DNA of 64,000 nucleotides from Tenrec ecaudatus (GCF_050624435.1 NC_134538.1:117574437-117638436); one strand, 5' to 3'; counted from the stretch's first letter, positions 34,658-46,250 are shown. Notes: a model not told the origin generated them from the sequence alone. Made by a program: numbers and translations.

Positions 34658-36738
34658 TAAAAAATCCTTTTTTGTGGAGGGAGCTCTTACAGCTTATAGC
34701 ATTCCATACATCAATTATATCCAGCATATTTGTACGTGGGTTGCTATAATCATTTCCAAAACAGTTTCTACTTGAACCCTTTCCCTCACCCTCCCACCCT
34801 CATGTATCCTTGATCAATTATATATTGTTATTGTTATTTTGTATCTTACACTGTCCATTGTCTCCCTTCACCCACATTTCTGTTATTCGTCCCCTTCAGG
34901 GGCTGTGGGGCTACAGATCCAATCTTGTGAAGGTTCCCTCTTTCTCACCCTTCCCCCTCCCTGGCCATCCCCTCCACTCTGTCCTGAATCCCTTGAGTCA
35001 AGAGCTCTTATCTGCACCAATGTGTGTTCTCCAGTCTAGCCAGATTTGTAACTGAGAACTGGGTCATGGTAGGTGGGGGGAGGGAGGAAGTATTGAGGAA
35101 CTATAACAATGATGTGTGTTTCATCGGTGCTATACTGCACCTTGATTGAATCATCCCTTCCTTATACCACTTCTCTGGGGGGATATCCAATTATCTACAG
35201 ATGGGCTTTGGGTCTCCACTCCAAACCCCTCTTTTGCTTTGATATAGTTGTTTGTTTGTTTTGGATCTTTTGATGCCTGATCCAATCGACACCTCGTGAT
35301 CACGAAGGCTGGTGTGCTTCTTCCATGTGGGCTTTGTTGCTTCTCAGCTGGAAGACCTCTTGTTTGACTTCAAGCCTTTAAGACTCCAGATGCTGTATCT
35401 TTTGATAGCTGGATCGCATCCACTCTCTTCACCTCATTTGCTTATGCACCCATTTTGTAGTCAGCAACTGTGTCAACAAAGTGAGTATCAAAGAGTGCCA
35501 GGTTATCACATCAAAGTGTTCTTGTGTTAAGGGAGACCTTGAGTAGAGGTCCAAAGTCCTGCTATCTTAATACTTATATAAATATGTGTACATTGACCTC
35601 TATCTCTTCCATTATAAATTAACATATTTTCATATATACATGCCGGTAGCTCTCCCTCTATAAATAGCTTTTATCTCCTATTTATTTCTTCTATTTCCTT
35701 TTACCTTCCCCTTATCCCACTATCATGCTCACCCTCCATTTGGCTCTCAGATACATTGCTCTTGATCAAGCCCCACTGGCATTATATGCTCTCTCACCAT
35801 CAATTTTAGATCTCTGGATCTCTGAGTTTTTTGGCTCCCCACTCCCCCTCCCAACCCCTCCTCTCCTATGTGCCCCCAGAACCACTGGTCCCATAGTTTT
35901 CTCCTCAGGATTGTTAGTCCTGACTATCTTATGTAGATAGACAGACAGTAGAAGAAAAAGAAACAAAAACAAAACAAACAGAACAAGAGGGCAAACAAAC
36001 AACAAAACAAAACTATAGATAGTTCCAGGTCTGTCTGTTGATTCTTATGTCTGTTTTCCGATCAACCCCGAGGAGCTGCCACGGCCTGTCCCCCAAGGCA
36101 GACGTCTATTTTTAGGGTTCCTTGGAGATTTGGTTACTTTGCTCCCCTTACTGCCCACTTGCACTCCCTTTGCGTTTCACCCCACTTTACTTGAGGAGAC
36201 TGGGTACAGTAATGCACAGTGTCTCCAGTGCTGTCCCCCGTAGTACTATGGTCAGTGAGTGAAAGTCATGTTGTGTGGTCAGGCTGGCCCGATGGTCCCC
36301 TCTATGTACTGGCTGCTTCGAGCAGGGATGTTGTCCCTGGGGCTTGGTGGGCCATGATGAAGCCCACTCTCTTTCTCTCTCCCTTTAGCTCGCTCTCATA
36401 TGGTCTGGATGGTCCCACCTCTCTCCCCGCCCTGTGTATGCAGTGCTGTCCTCTGCGGAGGGTCAACAAAGCTCGGTGTGGGCCCAGCCCTGTCATGCTC
36501 TCTGTTAGTCCCATGCTCCATGCCAGTGTGTTGCCATCTAAGCTTGGCGCTCTGGGATGGGGGCTGGTCTTTCTCTCCCTTTCCTGTGGAGACATAAACA
36601 ATACCCTCCCAATGGGTATATTAGTGCCGTTCCCCATCACCCTCACTTTCTCTTTTCTTTCTCCCCCCTCTCTTTCCCCCTCCTTTTTAGTTGGCTGCCA
36701 TTTGCATCACTGAGTTGGGCCAGTTCTTTAATGCTTCC
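34658..36738 (-). mobile_element. L1-type LINE, long 3' UTR copy
   Basis: The A-tail end lies left (CATTAAAAAATCC). The 3' UTR is followed rightward by the adenine/cytosine-rich block at 35940-36010 and a further 730 bp that is purine-rich on the L1 strand. Over 2 kb shows no ORF2-like protein, so this L1 lineage has an unusually long 3' UTR or the copy includes non-L1 sequence. Frames on the plus strand (36219-36713) are antisense. Confidence 0.8.
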
Positions 36739-37205
36739 TCCCCCCCATTATCATGACCCCAATTCTACCTTACAAATCCTGTTAGACCAGAGCATGTACA
36801 GTGATACAGATAAGAGCTCTTGACACAGGGAATCTAGGAAAGATAACCCCCCTCGGGAACAATAATGGGAGTACCGTTGCCATGAGGGTAGGGGGAAGGT
36901 GGGAGTAGAAAGGGGGGAGCAATCACAATAATTAAAGTATGACCACTGCCACTCGAGTTGGATGAACAAAAGAAACATGGGTAAAGGGGGACAGCAGTAA
37001 GTGCAAGATATGAAAATAATAATAAGCTATAAATTATCAAGGGTTCATGAGGAGGGAGGAAAAATGGGAAGCTGATATCAAAAGTTCAAGTAGAAAGAAA
37101 ATGCTTTGAAAAGAATTATGGTAACATATGTACAAATGTGCTTGACACGATGGATGCATGGATTGTAAGAGCTGTAAGAGCCCCCAATAAAATGATTTTT
37201 AAAAA
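36739..37205 (+). mobile_element. L1-type LINE 3' end
   Basis: It starts TAATGCTTCCTCC, runs through the conserved last 470 bp and ends CCCAATAAAATGATTTTTAA. It lies head to head with the L1 at 34658-36738, so the two A-tails point outward. Confidence 0.9.
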
Positions 37206-37253
37206 TCATCAATAAAAACCCTTTGCATCACAAAAGAGAAAAAAAGGAATTAC

Positions 37254-37455
37254 CTTATCAATAATTCTGTGTATTTTTGTACGACTTCTCGGGTGATGGA
37301 GAATGAAGCTCTCTTCAGCTGGTGTAGCCTGGGAAGAAGTAAAGGACAACCAACGGCACTGGGCAGCAGATCAGAAACACCCAGAAGACAGTGCTGATTT
37401 ATGAGAATGGTAATTTTAACCTTTCTGAGACTTTTAACGGTTTCTGTCACTACTA
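37254..37455 (-). other. Weak exon-like open frame
   Basis: The minus strand is open for about 68 codons from a TGACAG acceptor-like site to a GATAAG/GTAATT donor-like site. The translation includes CLLGVSDLLPSAVGCPLLL and FSITREVVQKYTELLIR. I recognise no family. It sits between an L1 and an ERV env remnant, and the acceptor has a poor pyrimidine tract, so chance or a retroviral antisense frame is at least as likely. Confidence 0.2.
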
Positions 37456-37529
37456 CTGTCACCAGAAAGACACTCTAGGACTCTATTAAAACAAAGCATT
37501 TTTGTAGCCCCTCATCCCCTCACGCCCAT

Positions 37530-38068
37530 GCAGGCAGAGGTGGCCAATGAACTGGAGTCAAAGATAGCTGAGGTATGATGGGCAGTTTTCAAATGATGGA
37601 TTCGCAGCAGCAACTGATGGGGAAATGAGACTGAAATATTACTTTCAACAGCAACTGATGCTGAAATGTGACTGAAATATTACAAATTCTGTGTAGCTCC
37701 TAATCCCTCTAATGAAACCTTACATGACTGGTAATTAATTAGAAACCATTTGCAGGGATTTAAGGGAAACATCACATTAGGTATAAAAGAGCTTAAAAAG
37801 GATATTTTCGATGCTTTCAAAGTTATGTTGATAGCATCCCCTAGGACTGAAGTGATTAGACAATTGGGAGATAGTTTAAAAGGCTTCGGTCCATGCCACT
37901 GGGTTCAGTCTATTGCATGTATGAGACTGTGGATTAACTGTTCTGCTATTGTCACCATTTTGGTCTTTGTAACTGTTTGCTGTTTCTGTAGAACACTCCT
38001 GAGTGTAGAGAAAATCCACATTGCCTATGTAGCCCTTTCATATTTAAATACAATACAAAGGGGGAAAT
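37530..38068 (+). pseudogene. Endogenous betaretrovirus-like env, transmembrane subunit remnant
   Basis: The plus strand encodes the C-terminal part of a retroviral TM subunit resembling the ERVK (HML) group. It shows an ectodomain segment with two cysteines and potential N-glycosylation sites (about 37640-37745), then a membrane-proximal region with tryptophan, a hydrophobic anchor at about 37935-37990, and a short cytoplasmic tail. The longest open piece is 37750-38076. Upstream the frame is broken by a TGA, a frameshift and a TAA, so no protein can be made. The coding end runs into a purine tract (AAAGGGGGAAAT, 38057-38068), the expected primer site for plus-strand synthesis. Gag, pol and the surface subunit are not visible nearby. 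Confidence 0.75.
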
Positions 38069-38530
38069 TGTGGTAAACTGAGGGACTGGATGAGAATGCA
38101 GTGCAACTGAATCCTATACGCTCAAAAGCACAGGTCCAGAATGCCAACTTTGATGGGGGAAGATCCCCACAGTTATTAGATATAAATAAATCAAAATTTA
38201 ATGCACATTCTCATGACAACACAGTCCCTTCCTAAAGGAGTTGTCATAAAGGAGCTACCATAAAAGATGTCTCATACCTGAGTCTGGCTATTCCCTATGT
38301 TTGGAGGTTACCTGTAGATAAGAGCAATCAAATTCTATAGCCAAACCATAGTAAAATATAGCAAACATTTTTCTGAAGTCTTTTGCTGAGACTGATCACA
38401 GGTAACTCCCCTGGGAAGGCTCAGGCGCATTCGAGGTCAACTATCACTAGAATCGAGTTGATGACTCACCTCATTGCATATTTATTATGTTACCTACTAT
38501 GATATTACCCATCGACTATGCAATGTGTCT
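38069..38530 (+). repeat. Probable 3' LTR of the betaretrovirus-like ERV
   Basis: It starts TGTGGTAAACTG immediately after the polypurine tract, as retroviral 3' LTRs do. The right boundary is not visible; older L1 sequence seems to begin by about 38560. No AATAAA was located with confidence. Confidence 0.45.
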
Positions 38531-38559
38531 GCTTTAGGATGTGTATACCTTTGTGAGCC

Positions 38560-38960
38560 CTGTTACATATACACATGGGAGAATACATGCACGCTCTTGG
38601 TTCTGACATAGGGACGAGGAGCCCTGTGCCCCAGGGTTGTGTCTCTATCATTTTCCACAATCCCAAAGTTGTACCTGTGAACCCTTTAGAGTGTCAAGGA
38701 CCCCTACCCCAACACATAGGGGTTCATGTAGAGCCCCTACAATGGGTATTGGGCTCCCACTCTTATCCACAGCCTTTTTCAACTCGGGTGTTTACAGTTT
38801 AAGCTTACAGTTTAAGTTTACAATTTATCATCCTTGGATCACACAGGCTCTCGTATTTTTTTTCCTTGTGGACTTAGTTGACTCCTCACTTAGAGGACTG
38901 CTTGTTTGAAGACAAGACTAGAAGAGTCCAGATGCTGTTGTTTTTGATATCCAGGCATCA
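38560..38960 (-). repeat. Older L1-type LINE 3' UTR
   Basis: TTGGGCTCCCACTCTTATCC and GGACTTAGTTGACTCCTCAC then GTCCAGATGCTGTTGTTTTTG follow the reversed L1 3' UTR order, as at 17.1-18.0 kb. Confidence 0.55.
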
Positions 38961-38964
38961 TGTG

Positions 38965-40110
38965 TACAATTCTTGATCTTCAGCAACAGATGCTTCAAGG
39001 CCTCCTCAGTTTCAGCAATCGAGGCTGCGTCATCTGCACGTCACATGCTGGTAAGGATTGCATTCCTTCAATCTTGATGTTCCATTCTTCCTAATCTAGT
39101 CTAGCCTCTCTGATTACTGGCATAGCAACAGATTGGATAAGTACGGTGAGGGTGTACAACCCTAACACACACATCTCTTGATTTTAAACCATGCACTATC
39201 CTCCTGGTCTATTCTCACAACTGTTTCTTGATCCATTTATAGGACTAGCATGAGCACAATTAAGTGTTATGGAATTCTTAATCTTCTGAAGGCTCTCCAT
39301 AATCTGTTATGATATACTCAGTTGAATGCCTTTGCATTAAAAAAAAAGCAAGGAACATTTTTCTAATATTCTTTGCTTTCAGCCAAGATCCATTATATGT
39401 TAACAATGATATCCCTTGTTCCCTCCTCTTCTAAATTTGCCCCGAACCTCTGGCAGTGACCTGTCAAATGTACTGCTTACAGCATAATTGGATTATCTTC
39501 AGCAAACATATTTGCATGTGATATCAATGATAGTGTTCTATAATTTGTGGATTTTGGGGGTCACCTTTCTTTGCATTGGGTGCAAATGTGGATGGTTTTT
39601 CTTCCAAGCAGCTGTTGTCCAAATATCTTAGCATACATGAGTGAATATTTCCAATATCCGTCAATTTGTTGAAGTAGTATGAATGAAATGCTGTCAATTC
39701 CTGGATCCCTGTTTTGGCCAATGAAGTTTGGTTTCTTCCTTCGGTCCCACTGTTTCCTGCCTTCTGTGATCCCTTTTGAAATGGTTCATTTTGGTGCAGT
39801 GACTGTGCTCTTTCCATCTTCTTCTGATGCTTCCTGCAAGGGTCAGTGTTTCCCCCTAGAATCTTCATCATTACAACGATAAACTTGATTTCATTTATTT
39901 ATTTGCTTCAGTTGAAGATATGCCGAACATACTCTGCCTTCTTAGTTTTCTTACTCTAGGTCTTTCAACGTTTCAATATATTTTACTTTGCCATCTGAAG
40001 CTGCCCATTGAAAATGTCTGCTTACTTATTTCACTTCATCATTTCTTATATTTTGACAGCTATTCTGCGATTAATGGTATGTTTTCAGATCAAAGTGAAC
40101 ATCAGAATAG
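38965..40110 (-). pseudogene. BovB/RTE remnant, RT and linker
   Basis: Minus-strand RTE sequence runs from the YADD-proximal part (about 38970) through the RT region equivalent to 27800-28040 (39270-39460) and into the linker upstream (39500-40110). All frames are broken. The 115-codon frame at 39524-39871 lies in the linker and keeps no motif I can assign. Confidence 0.75.
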
Positions 40111-40610
40111 ATTCTGAAACTTGATCTGATTCATAGTGACCCTATTATCAAGAGATAAAACCTGGCCGGTCCTGTGCTGCTCTTATAATTGCTTTTATGT
40201 TGGAGCCTATTTCTTGCAGCCACAATGTCATTCCTTCTCAAAGGCCTTCCTCGTTCTCCCCGCCCTCTACTGTGCAGAGCATGATGTCCTTTAGGGACAA
40301 GTTTCTCCAGATAACATTTCCAAAGTATGTGAGATGAAAGTTCTCCATCTTTACTTTTACAAAGAATTCCTCCAAAGCAGATTTATTGGTCCTTCTGGAA
40401 CTCCATGGTACTTTCAATATCCTTTATGACCATATAACTTTTAAAAGTCCATTTTTCTGCGGTCTGCCTCATTTGCTGGCCAGCTCTCATATCTGTGTGA
40501 GATGACTAATACATCGTGGCATGGGTCACGGGCACTTCAGTCTTCAGAGTGACATTTGAGCTCTTTAAAACTTTCGAGAGGGCTTGTGCAGCACATTTGA
40601 CCAATGCAAT
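40111..40610 (-). repeat. BovB/RTE LINE 3' end, second copy
   Basis: GCATGATGTCCTTTAGGGAC, CATTTCCAAAGTATGTGAGA and GGCTTGTGCAGCACATTTGA repeat the 26304-26800 segment in the same orientation. A separate RTE copy follows directly at its left. Confidence 0.75.
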
Positions 40611-40611
40611 A

Positions 40612-41020
40612 TGAAAAACTTGTAGAAAATTTATTAAACAAAAGTTTTAAAATGCAAAACTATTTTTTCTCCATGCATCGTCCATCTAGGTATATCCACT
40701 TCTGAAAACCATGTTTCCATCTCTGTAACCTGTCCAGAAGATTTCTAAGGTGTTCAATTTGCACAACTTTATAAAAAGAAATTTTGGTATTCTCAAGAAA
40801 TTCAAAGAATATTTCTAGAAACTCAAAGAATGTTTCAAAGAAATGAAAAGAAGCCAGAAAGGGCAATTCAAGGCTGTGCTGTGGATAATGTAGGGTCTTT
40901 CAATGAAATTCCTGTAAGTCAGGCTTTACTACCCTTGACTAATGAGCAGATTCATTTTCATGATGGAAAAAGTGACCCCTCTATGTAATCGTCCTCACTT
41001 TTTTCTCACCAAGTCAATGT
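40612..41020 (-). pseudogene. Second mariner transposase C-terminal remnant
   Basis: Minus strand, in shifting frames, shows a FFHHENESAH run near 40960 that fits the HxDNAxxH block. A FLASFHFF run follows, then LRNLLDRLQRWKHGFQKWIY and a short GRCMEKK end like the -GDYVEKK tails of mariner transposases. The sequence is distinct from the irritans remnant at 4.3 kb and closer to mauritiana/HSMAR2-type proteins. It is 5'-incomplete and inactive. Confidence 0.6.
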
Positions 41021-41077
41021 CAAATTTCCTGAAATCTTCTTCATCATAAGCTCTGCTTTTTGATTATCTTTTATTTC

Positions 41078-41544
41078 TGTGGTGGTTACTCCGTTTCATG
41101 TTAAATGGAAGATATATAAAGGTGTAAGGGTGCTATTCAACCTGTCAATCAGGTCACAGAATGATGATGCCCCTTGTGGGTGTGGCCTTCTCATAGGAGG
41201 TGCTGGGAAGCTCACCTTCTTTCTCGGCCATCCTCTTCCTGCTGGCTGATGCTGGTTGCTGCCAGAGCTCTGGAGATGTGTCCACTGCCATTGGATGCCT
41301 ATGACTTTGCACCCTCCAGCCTGTGATCTTCCTGTATTCTGCATCATCGCTTGTGGCTTTTTGAGTCTGAAGAGCGACTTATGGATTATTATCAGATTTA
41401 TAGACTAGTGTCAGACTCATGGACTTGAGTTGGACTGTGCTGAGATGTTTCCTTGCTATACAATTACTTCTTGATGTAAAGCTCTTTCTTATATTTATAT
41501 GAGTATTACTGGATTTGTTTCTCCAGTCAACCCAGCCTAACCCA
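41078..41544 (+). repeat. ERVL-like LTR
   Basis: It starts TGTGGTGGTTACTCCG and ends AACCCAGCCTAACCCA. It aligns along its length with 412-890 and 45747-46245, apart from a shorter interior. No target duplication is kept (ATTTC, GTCTT). Confidence 0.7.
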
Positions 41545-42069
41545 GTCTTTCAAGAAAATCTATCAAGATGAACTCTCTGGAACCTAAAAAGAAAAGTTGG
41601 TAGAATTTTCTAAGCTGCTAGCTCTGCTTCGCATTTGAACATAAAATCCCTTCTGAAGCCAGTGTTTTGATCGGAAATTTCCTTAAGGCACCCTAATTAG
41701 ATTAAGACAAGTGTGTGACTGAGAGAACTTGTCTGTAGCCATTAAATGATTGCAGATAGTTTCAAATATTTTGTTTGCACTGATCCCACATGCATATGAA
41801 CTGGGACCCGAGTAGCAATACCTATGGATTTACCCTTATCTACAAAAACTCTGAGATCTGTATCAGAGGACTTCAAAAAGATTGTGGAACAATGCCATTA
41901 TATATTCCATCTATATTTTCACAAAAATTTTGAAGCCCTCTCTTATTAGTGTTTTGCCATTTGTTTTAAAAAAATTGTTATATACCTCAACTTTTTAAAG
42001 TAAAAAAAATGAGATCAGGTAATATATTTTTGACCTGGGTTATGTGCTGAAGGAAGTGGTGAATGACCT
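41545..42069. other. Unassigned AT-rich spacer
   Basis: Nothing recognised. Confidence 0.4.
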
Positions 42070-42272
42070 CAAACTCAAAGCTCAGGTTTTCAAGTTGACG
42101 TAGTCTCATAGCAACCCTGTCGGACAGGGTAGAACTTCCCTGGTGAATTTCTGAGTTTGATATCTTACGGTAGTAGAAAACCCGTCTTTCTCCCACAGAG
42201 TGGCTGGTCATTTCAAGATGCTAACCTTGCAGTTATCAATCCAACTCATAATCATTATGCCACCATCACTTT
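42070..42272 (-). repeat. AfroSINE
   Basis: Plus strand: CATAGCAACCCTGTCGGACA, TTTCTCCCACAGAGTGGCTG and AACCTTGCAGTTATCAATCC, then ATGCCACCATC. Confidence 0.9.
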
Positions 42273-42655
42273 AGGCCAAATAAGAATCAATGCCTTTGAA
42301 TTGTGGTGCTGGAGAACAATGTTGAAAATACCATTGGCTCCTAGAAGGACAAATCTATCTGCCTTGGGAGATGTATGGCCAGAGTGCTCCTCATGGGCAA
42401 AGTGGTGAGACTTTGTCAGCCATTTGGACATGTTGTCAGCAAAGAACACTTCCTGGAGAAGAACATCATGCTTGGTAAAGCAGAGGAGCAATAAAAAGAG
42501 GAGCAATCAACAAGATGGATTGACACAGTGGCTGGAACAATGGGCTCAAGCATAGGAATGGTTGTAAATATAGTGCAGGACAGGGGAGTGTTCAGTTCTT
42601 TTGTGCATAAAGTTTTTATGGATTGTAACTGACTCAATGACACCTAAAAACAGTA
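42273..42655 (+). repeat. BovB/RTE LINE 3' end
   Basis: The plus frame reads AFELWCWRTMLKIPLAPRRT then LSALGDVWPECS, the conserved C-terminal region after the RT in RTE proteins. The 3' tail ends ACTGACTCAATGACACC. Confidence 0.9.
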
Positions 42656-42659
42656 ACAT

Positions 42660-42978
42660 ATAAAGAAGAACATGATTCCAGTATTGGGGGAAGACTCATT
42701 AACTCTTTGTAGTATGAAGTACACCCTTGCCGAAAGCCCTTTAGATGAAGAGCAAAGACTAAAAGCCTTCATTACACATTACACCTCAACATTAAACACA
42801 CACACACACACAAATCAGCACAGCTAGACAAATGGACAACATCATGCTAAAAGTAGAAAATATTGTAGTTGTCAAGAATTATATTTTACTTGGATCCACA
42901 ATCAACACTCTAGAAGGAAATTATTAAGAAATTCAGTGATCTGTTGTGGTAAGCAAGTGTACTTAAAAGACCTCTTTA
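42660..42978 (+). repeat. BovB/RTE fragment, left part of interrupted copy
   Basis: The plus frame contains MDNIMLKVENIVVVKNYILL and GSTINTLEG, matching the thumb region after the YADD box. The copy is split by the L1 at 42979-44294. A short (AC)n lies at 42798-42812. Confidence 0.8.
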
Positions 42979-44294
42979 GGTCTAAATACTGACATGTACA
43001 TACGTAAATATATTTATATAGGAGGGTGGAGAAATAGATCTACATGCATATATTTATAGGTTTAGTATTAAGGCAGCAGATGGACATTGGGCCTCCACTC
43101 AAATACTTACTCAATGCAAGAATATGTTGTTCTATTAAATTGGCATTCCATGATGCACACCTTCCTGACATGATTGCTAAAGAAAAATATGTGCATAAGC
43201 AAATGTGGTGAAGAAAGCTTATGGTGCCCAGCTATCAAAAGATATAGTGCCTAGGGTCTTAAAGGCTTGAAGACAAACAAGCGGTCATCTCGCTGAGAAG
43301 CATCAAAGCGCACATGGAAGAAGCACATGAGCCTGACCACAAGGTGTAGAAGGGACCAGTTATCAGACATCAAAGAACTAAAAATCATATCAGTGGGTAC
43401 CCACCTTCCAGATACAATCAGTGAAGACACATGTATGCATAAGCAAATGTGGTGAAGAAAGCTGATGGTGCCCAGCTATCAAAAGATATAGCATCTGCGG
43501 TCTTAAAGGCTGGAAGATAAACAAGTGGCCACCTAGCTCAGAAGCAGCAAAGCCTACATACAAGAAGCACAGCAGCCTGTGTGACCATGAACTGTTGAAG
43601 GGATCAGGTATCAAGCATCGTAGAACAAAAAAATCATATCGTTGTAAATATGGGTGAGTGCATAGTGGAGACTCAAACCCCATCGGTAGGCAACTGGACA
43701 CCCCCTAACTGAAGGGCTGAGGGGAGGAGATGAGCCAGTCAGGGTGCAGGGTAGCAACGATGAAACATAACTTTCCTCTAGTTTTTAAATGCTTCCTCCC
43801 CCACCCCCCCCACCCCCAATATCATGATCTCAATTCTACATTACAAATCTGGCTAGACCAGAGGATGTACATTTGACAGATAGAAACTGGAAACACAGGG
43901 AATCCAGGACAGACGACCCCTTCAGGGTCAGTGGTGAGCGTGGCGATGCCTGGAGGATGGAGAGAATGTGGGGTAGAAAGGGGGAACCAATTACAAGAAT
44001 CTACGTATAGCCTCCTCCCTGGGGGGTGAACAGCAGAAAAGAGGGCAGGGGGAGATATCAGATAGTGTAACATATTGCAAAATAATAATAATCTATGAAT
44101 TATGAAGGATTCATGATGTAGCAGGAAGTGGGGAGGGAGGGGGAAAATGAGGAGCCGATATTAAGGGTTCAAGTTGAAGGTATATGTTTTGAGAATGATG
44201 GCAACAAATGTACATATGTGCTTGACACAATGGATGTATGTATGGATTATGATAAGAATTGTAAGACCCCCCCCAATAAAATGATTTTTTTAAT
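42979..44294 (+). mobile_element. L1-type LINE 3' UTR, 1.3 kb, nested in RTE
   Basis: It is 5'-truncated, starting GGTCTAAATACTG, and ends CCAATAAAATGATTTTTTTAAT. It is flanked by the 12-bp duplication AAGACCTCTTTA (42967-42978 and 44295-44306). The 3' UTR has two tandem units of about 244 bp, starting near 43193 and 43437. No ORF is present. Confidence 0.93.
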
Positions 44295-44306
44295 AAGACC
44301 TCTTTA

Positions 44307-44765
44307 ATATATTATAGAGTAAAACTGTCACTGTGAGGACTAAGGAGTATCTGATCCAAATCCTGGTGTCTTCATTTACTTCAAATGCATATGAAAACTA
44401 GACAATACATAAATACGGAAGACCAGAGAAGAATTGGCACATTTGAATTATGGTATTGGTGAAGAATATTGAAGAGTAACCAAATTTGTTTTGGAAATAT
44501 AGCCAGAATGTTTCTTAGAAGTAATGGGAAGGAGCTTTCTTCTCTTGTGCTTTGAACATTTTATCAGGGGAACACACCATGCTAAGTAAAAGAGGGTCAG
44601 CAAAGAGGGAGATGACCTTCAATTAAATGAATTGATATGTAGGGGCTACGTCACGGTCCCAAACATGGAAACAAATGTTAAGATGGTACAGTCACTGGCA
44701 ATATTTCATTCTGCTGTAATTCAAGTTGCTGTGCAAAGGATTAGGAAAGGATTCAATTTCATGTA
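44307..44765 (+). repeat. BovB/RTE fragment, right part of interrupted copy
   Basis: This continues the copy from 42660-42978: GGAAGACCAGAGAAGAATTGG and AGCCAGAATGTTTCTTAGAAG occur in the same order as at 9748-10152. The tail is diverged. Confidence 0.75.
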
Positions 44766-45741
44766 TTAAATCAACAACAGACCTTAGATCCCTTCACACC
44801 TCTGCAATGTCAAGCAGATATTAGCACCTCAGAAAGGTTATATAATTGAGCAGTCTGTCTCAGTGGGTCCACTTTATAATATGAATTATGATGTGTGATT
44901 TGACTTTCATGCCAATTAATAACATATCATCTAACAGTTGATATTGCTGAAAAGTCTTCTTAAGTAACAAAATACAATTTTAAAAATAAGGCTCACTAAC
45001 TAATGATGATATAAATCTCTTAGTTATTAACTGACACAGATAATTATTTATACCAATCGTTCATTACAACTGGGAACAATAAACAGATCTTAATTATAAG
45101 AAAGATGAATCACTTCAACAATTGTCAATGTTGGACAAGCTTTACTAAAAGCAAGCTGGATCTAAATGTATCCCATATGTCGTGATTCTGACACCGAGCA
45201 AAAAGAATTCTTAAAAAATATGTTTTATAGTTGGCTTTACTGTACTAATTAGTCTTTGAGTGTCTGCTGTGATGCTGATAATGTTTAGGAAAGGATTATC
45301 GGGTGAAGTCATTTTATTATAAAAAATGATACCTGAAAGATATAGCTTTTAAAATATATCTTAAATTTCAAGGTAGTTATCAGTAACTATAGTAAGTAGA
45401 TTTGGCTAGTGAAATATATTCAATAACAAGAAAAGTGTTAACAATCAAATTATTGATTCACAGCTAAGTAAATTATGAATCCTAGATATTAGAACCAATC
45501 ATTTGTAAACCAGAACAAAGAAGCATTAAGAATATTCACTTTCAAATGTTCAATTAACTCCAATGTCCAACAGCATGATATATGGACACATTTTTCTCTA
45601 TTAGCTTGCTTTTGTGTCTTAAAGTTAGATTTTAATTTGTAACTAAATAATGTATTTTGCCCTAACCATAAATAGCCAGCTTTATTCATTGTATCTACTA
45701 AAATGAGACCTGTTTTTTAGCAACAAGGTCATATAGTTAGG
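44766..45741. other. AT-rich sequence
   Basis: Nothing recognised. The 66-codon minus frame at 45489-45689 has no supporting signal. Confidence 0.4.
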
Positions 45742-46250
45742 GCTTTTGTGGTAGTTACATAATCTGTTGTCAGATTGAAATTTAAGAGTGAAGGGGTGGA
45801 GTTTAGCTTGCCAATCATGTTGCAGCTTGATGACCTCATTTGGAGCTGCTAATGAGATAAATATCTCACTGGAGGCGGGACACTCACTCCCTGTGAGACA
45901 TTCCTGACAAGGAGCCTGGTAGAGCTACACTGTTACAGCCAGAGCTCTAGAGCTGTAAGAGCCATGTAGAGACCCCTGCCCATGCTGAGATGCTTCCACT
46001 GCCACTGGTTCCACAAGACTTCCCACTTACTGTCTGTAACCTTCCTGCATTTGGCATGATTGCATGTGTCTCATGAGTCTGAAGAGGATTTTTTAGATTG
46101 GTATCAGACATATGGGCTAATAACAGACTTATGGACTTGATCTGGACTGGGTGGTTTTCTCAATATTCAGGTGCTCTTATATATAAATCTCTTATACACG
46201 TGAGTGTCCATGAATGTGTTTCTCTAGTCTACCCAGACAAACACAGCTTT
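45742..46250 (+). mobile_element. ERVL-like solo LTR with target duplication
   Basis: The 499-bp element 45747-46245 runs from TGTGGTAGTTACATAATC to ACCCAGACAAACACA. It is flanked by perfect 5-bp repeats GCTTT (45742-45746 and 46246-46250). TG...CA ends plus a 5-bp duplication show it is an LTR, and the size fits ERVL or related groups. No internal genes, so it is a solo LTR. Confidence 0.85.

Noticed and set aside
36219-36713. 164-codon plus-strand frame
   Set aside because: It is antisense to an L1 non-coding region and has no recognisable domain.
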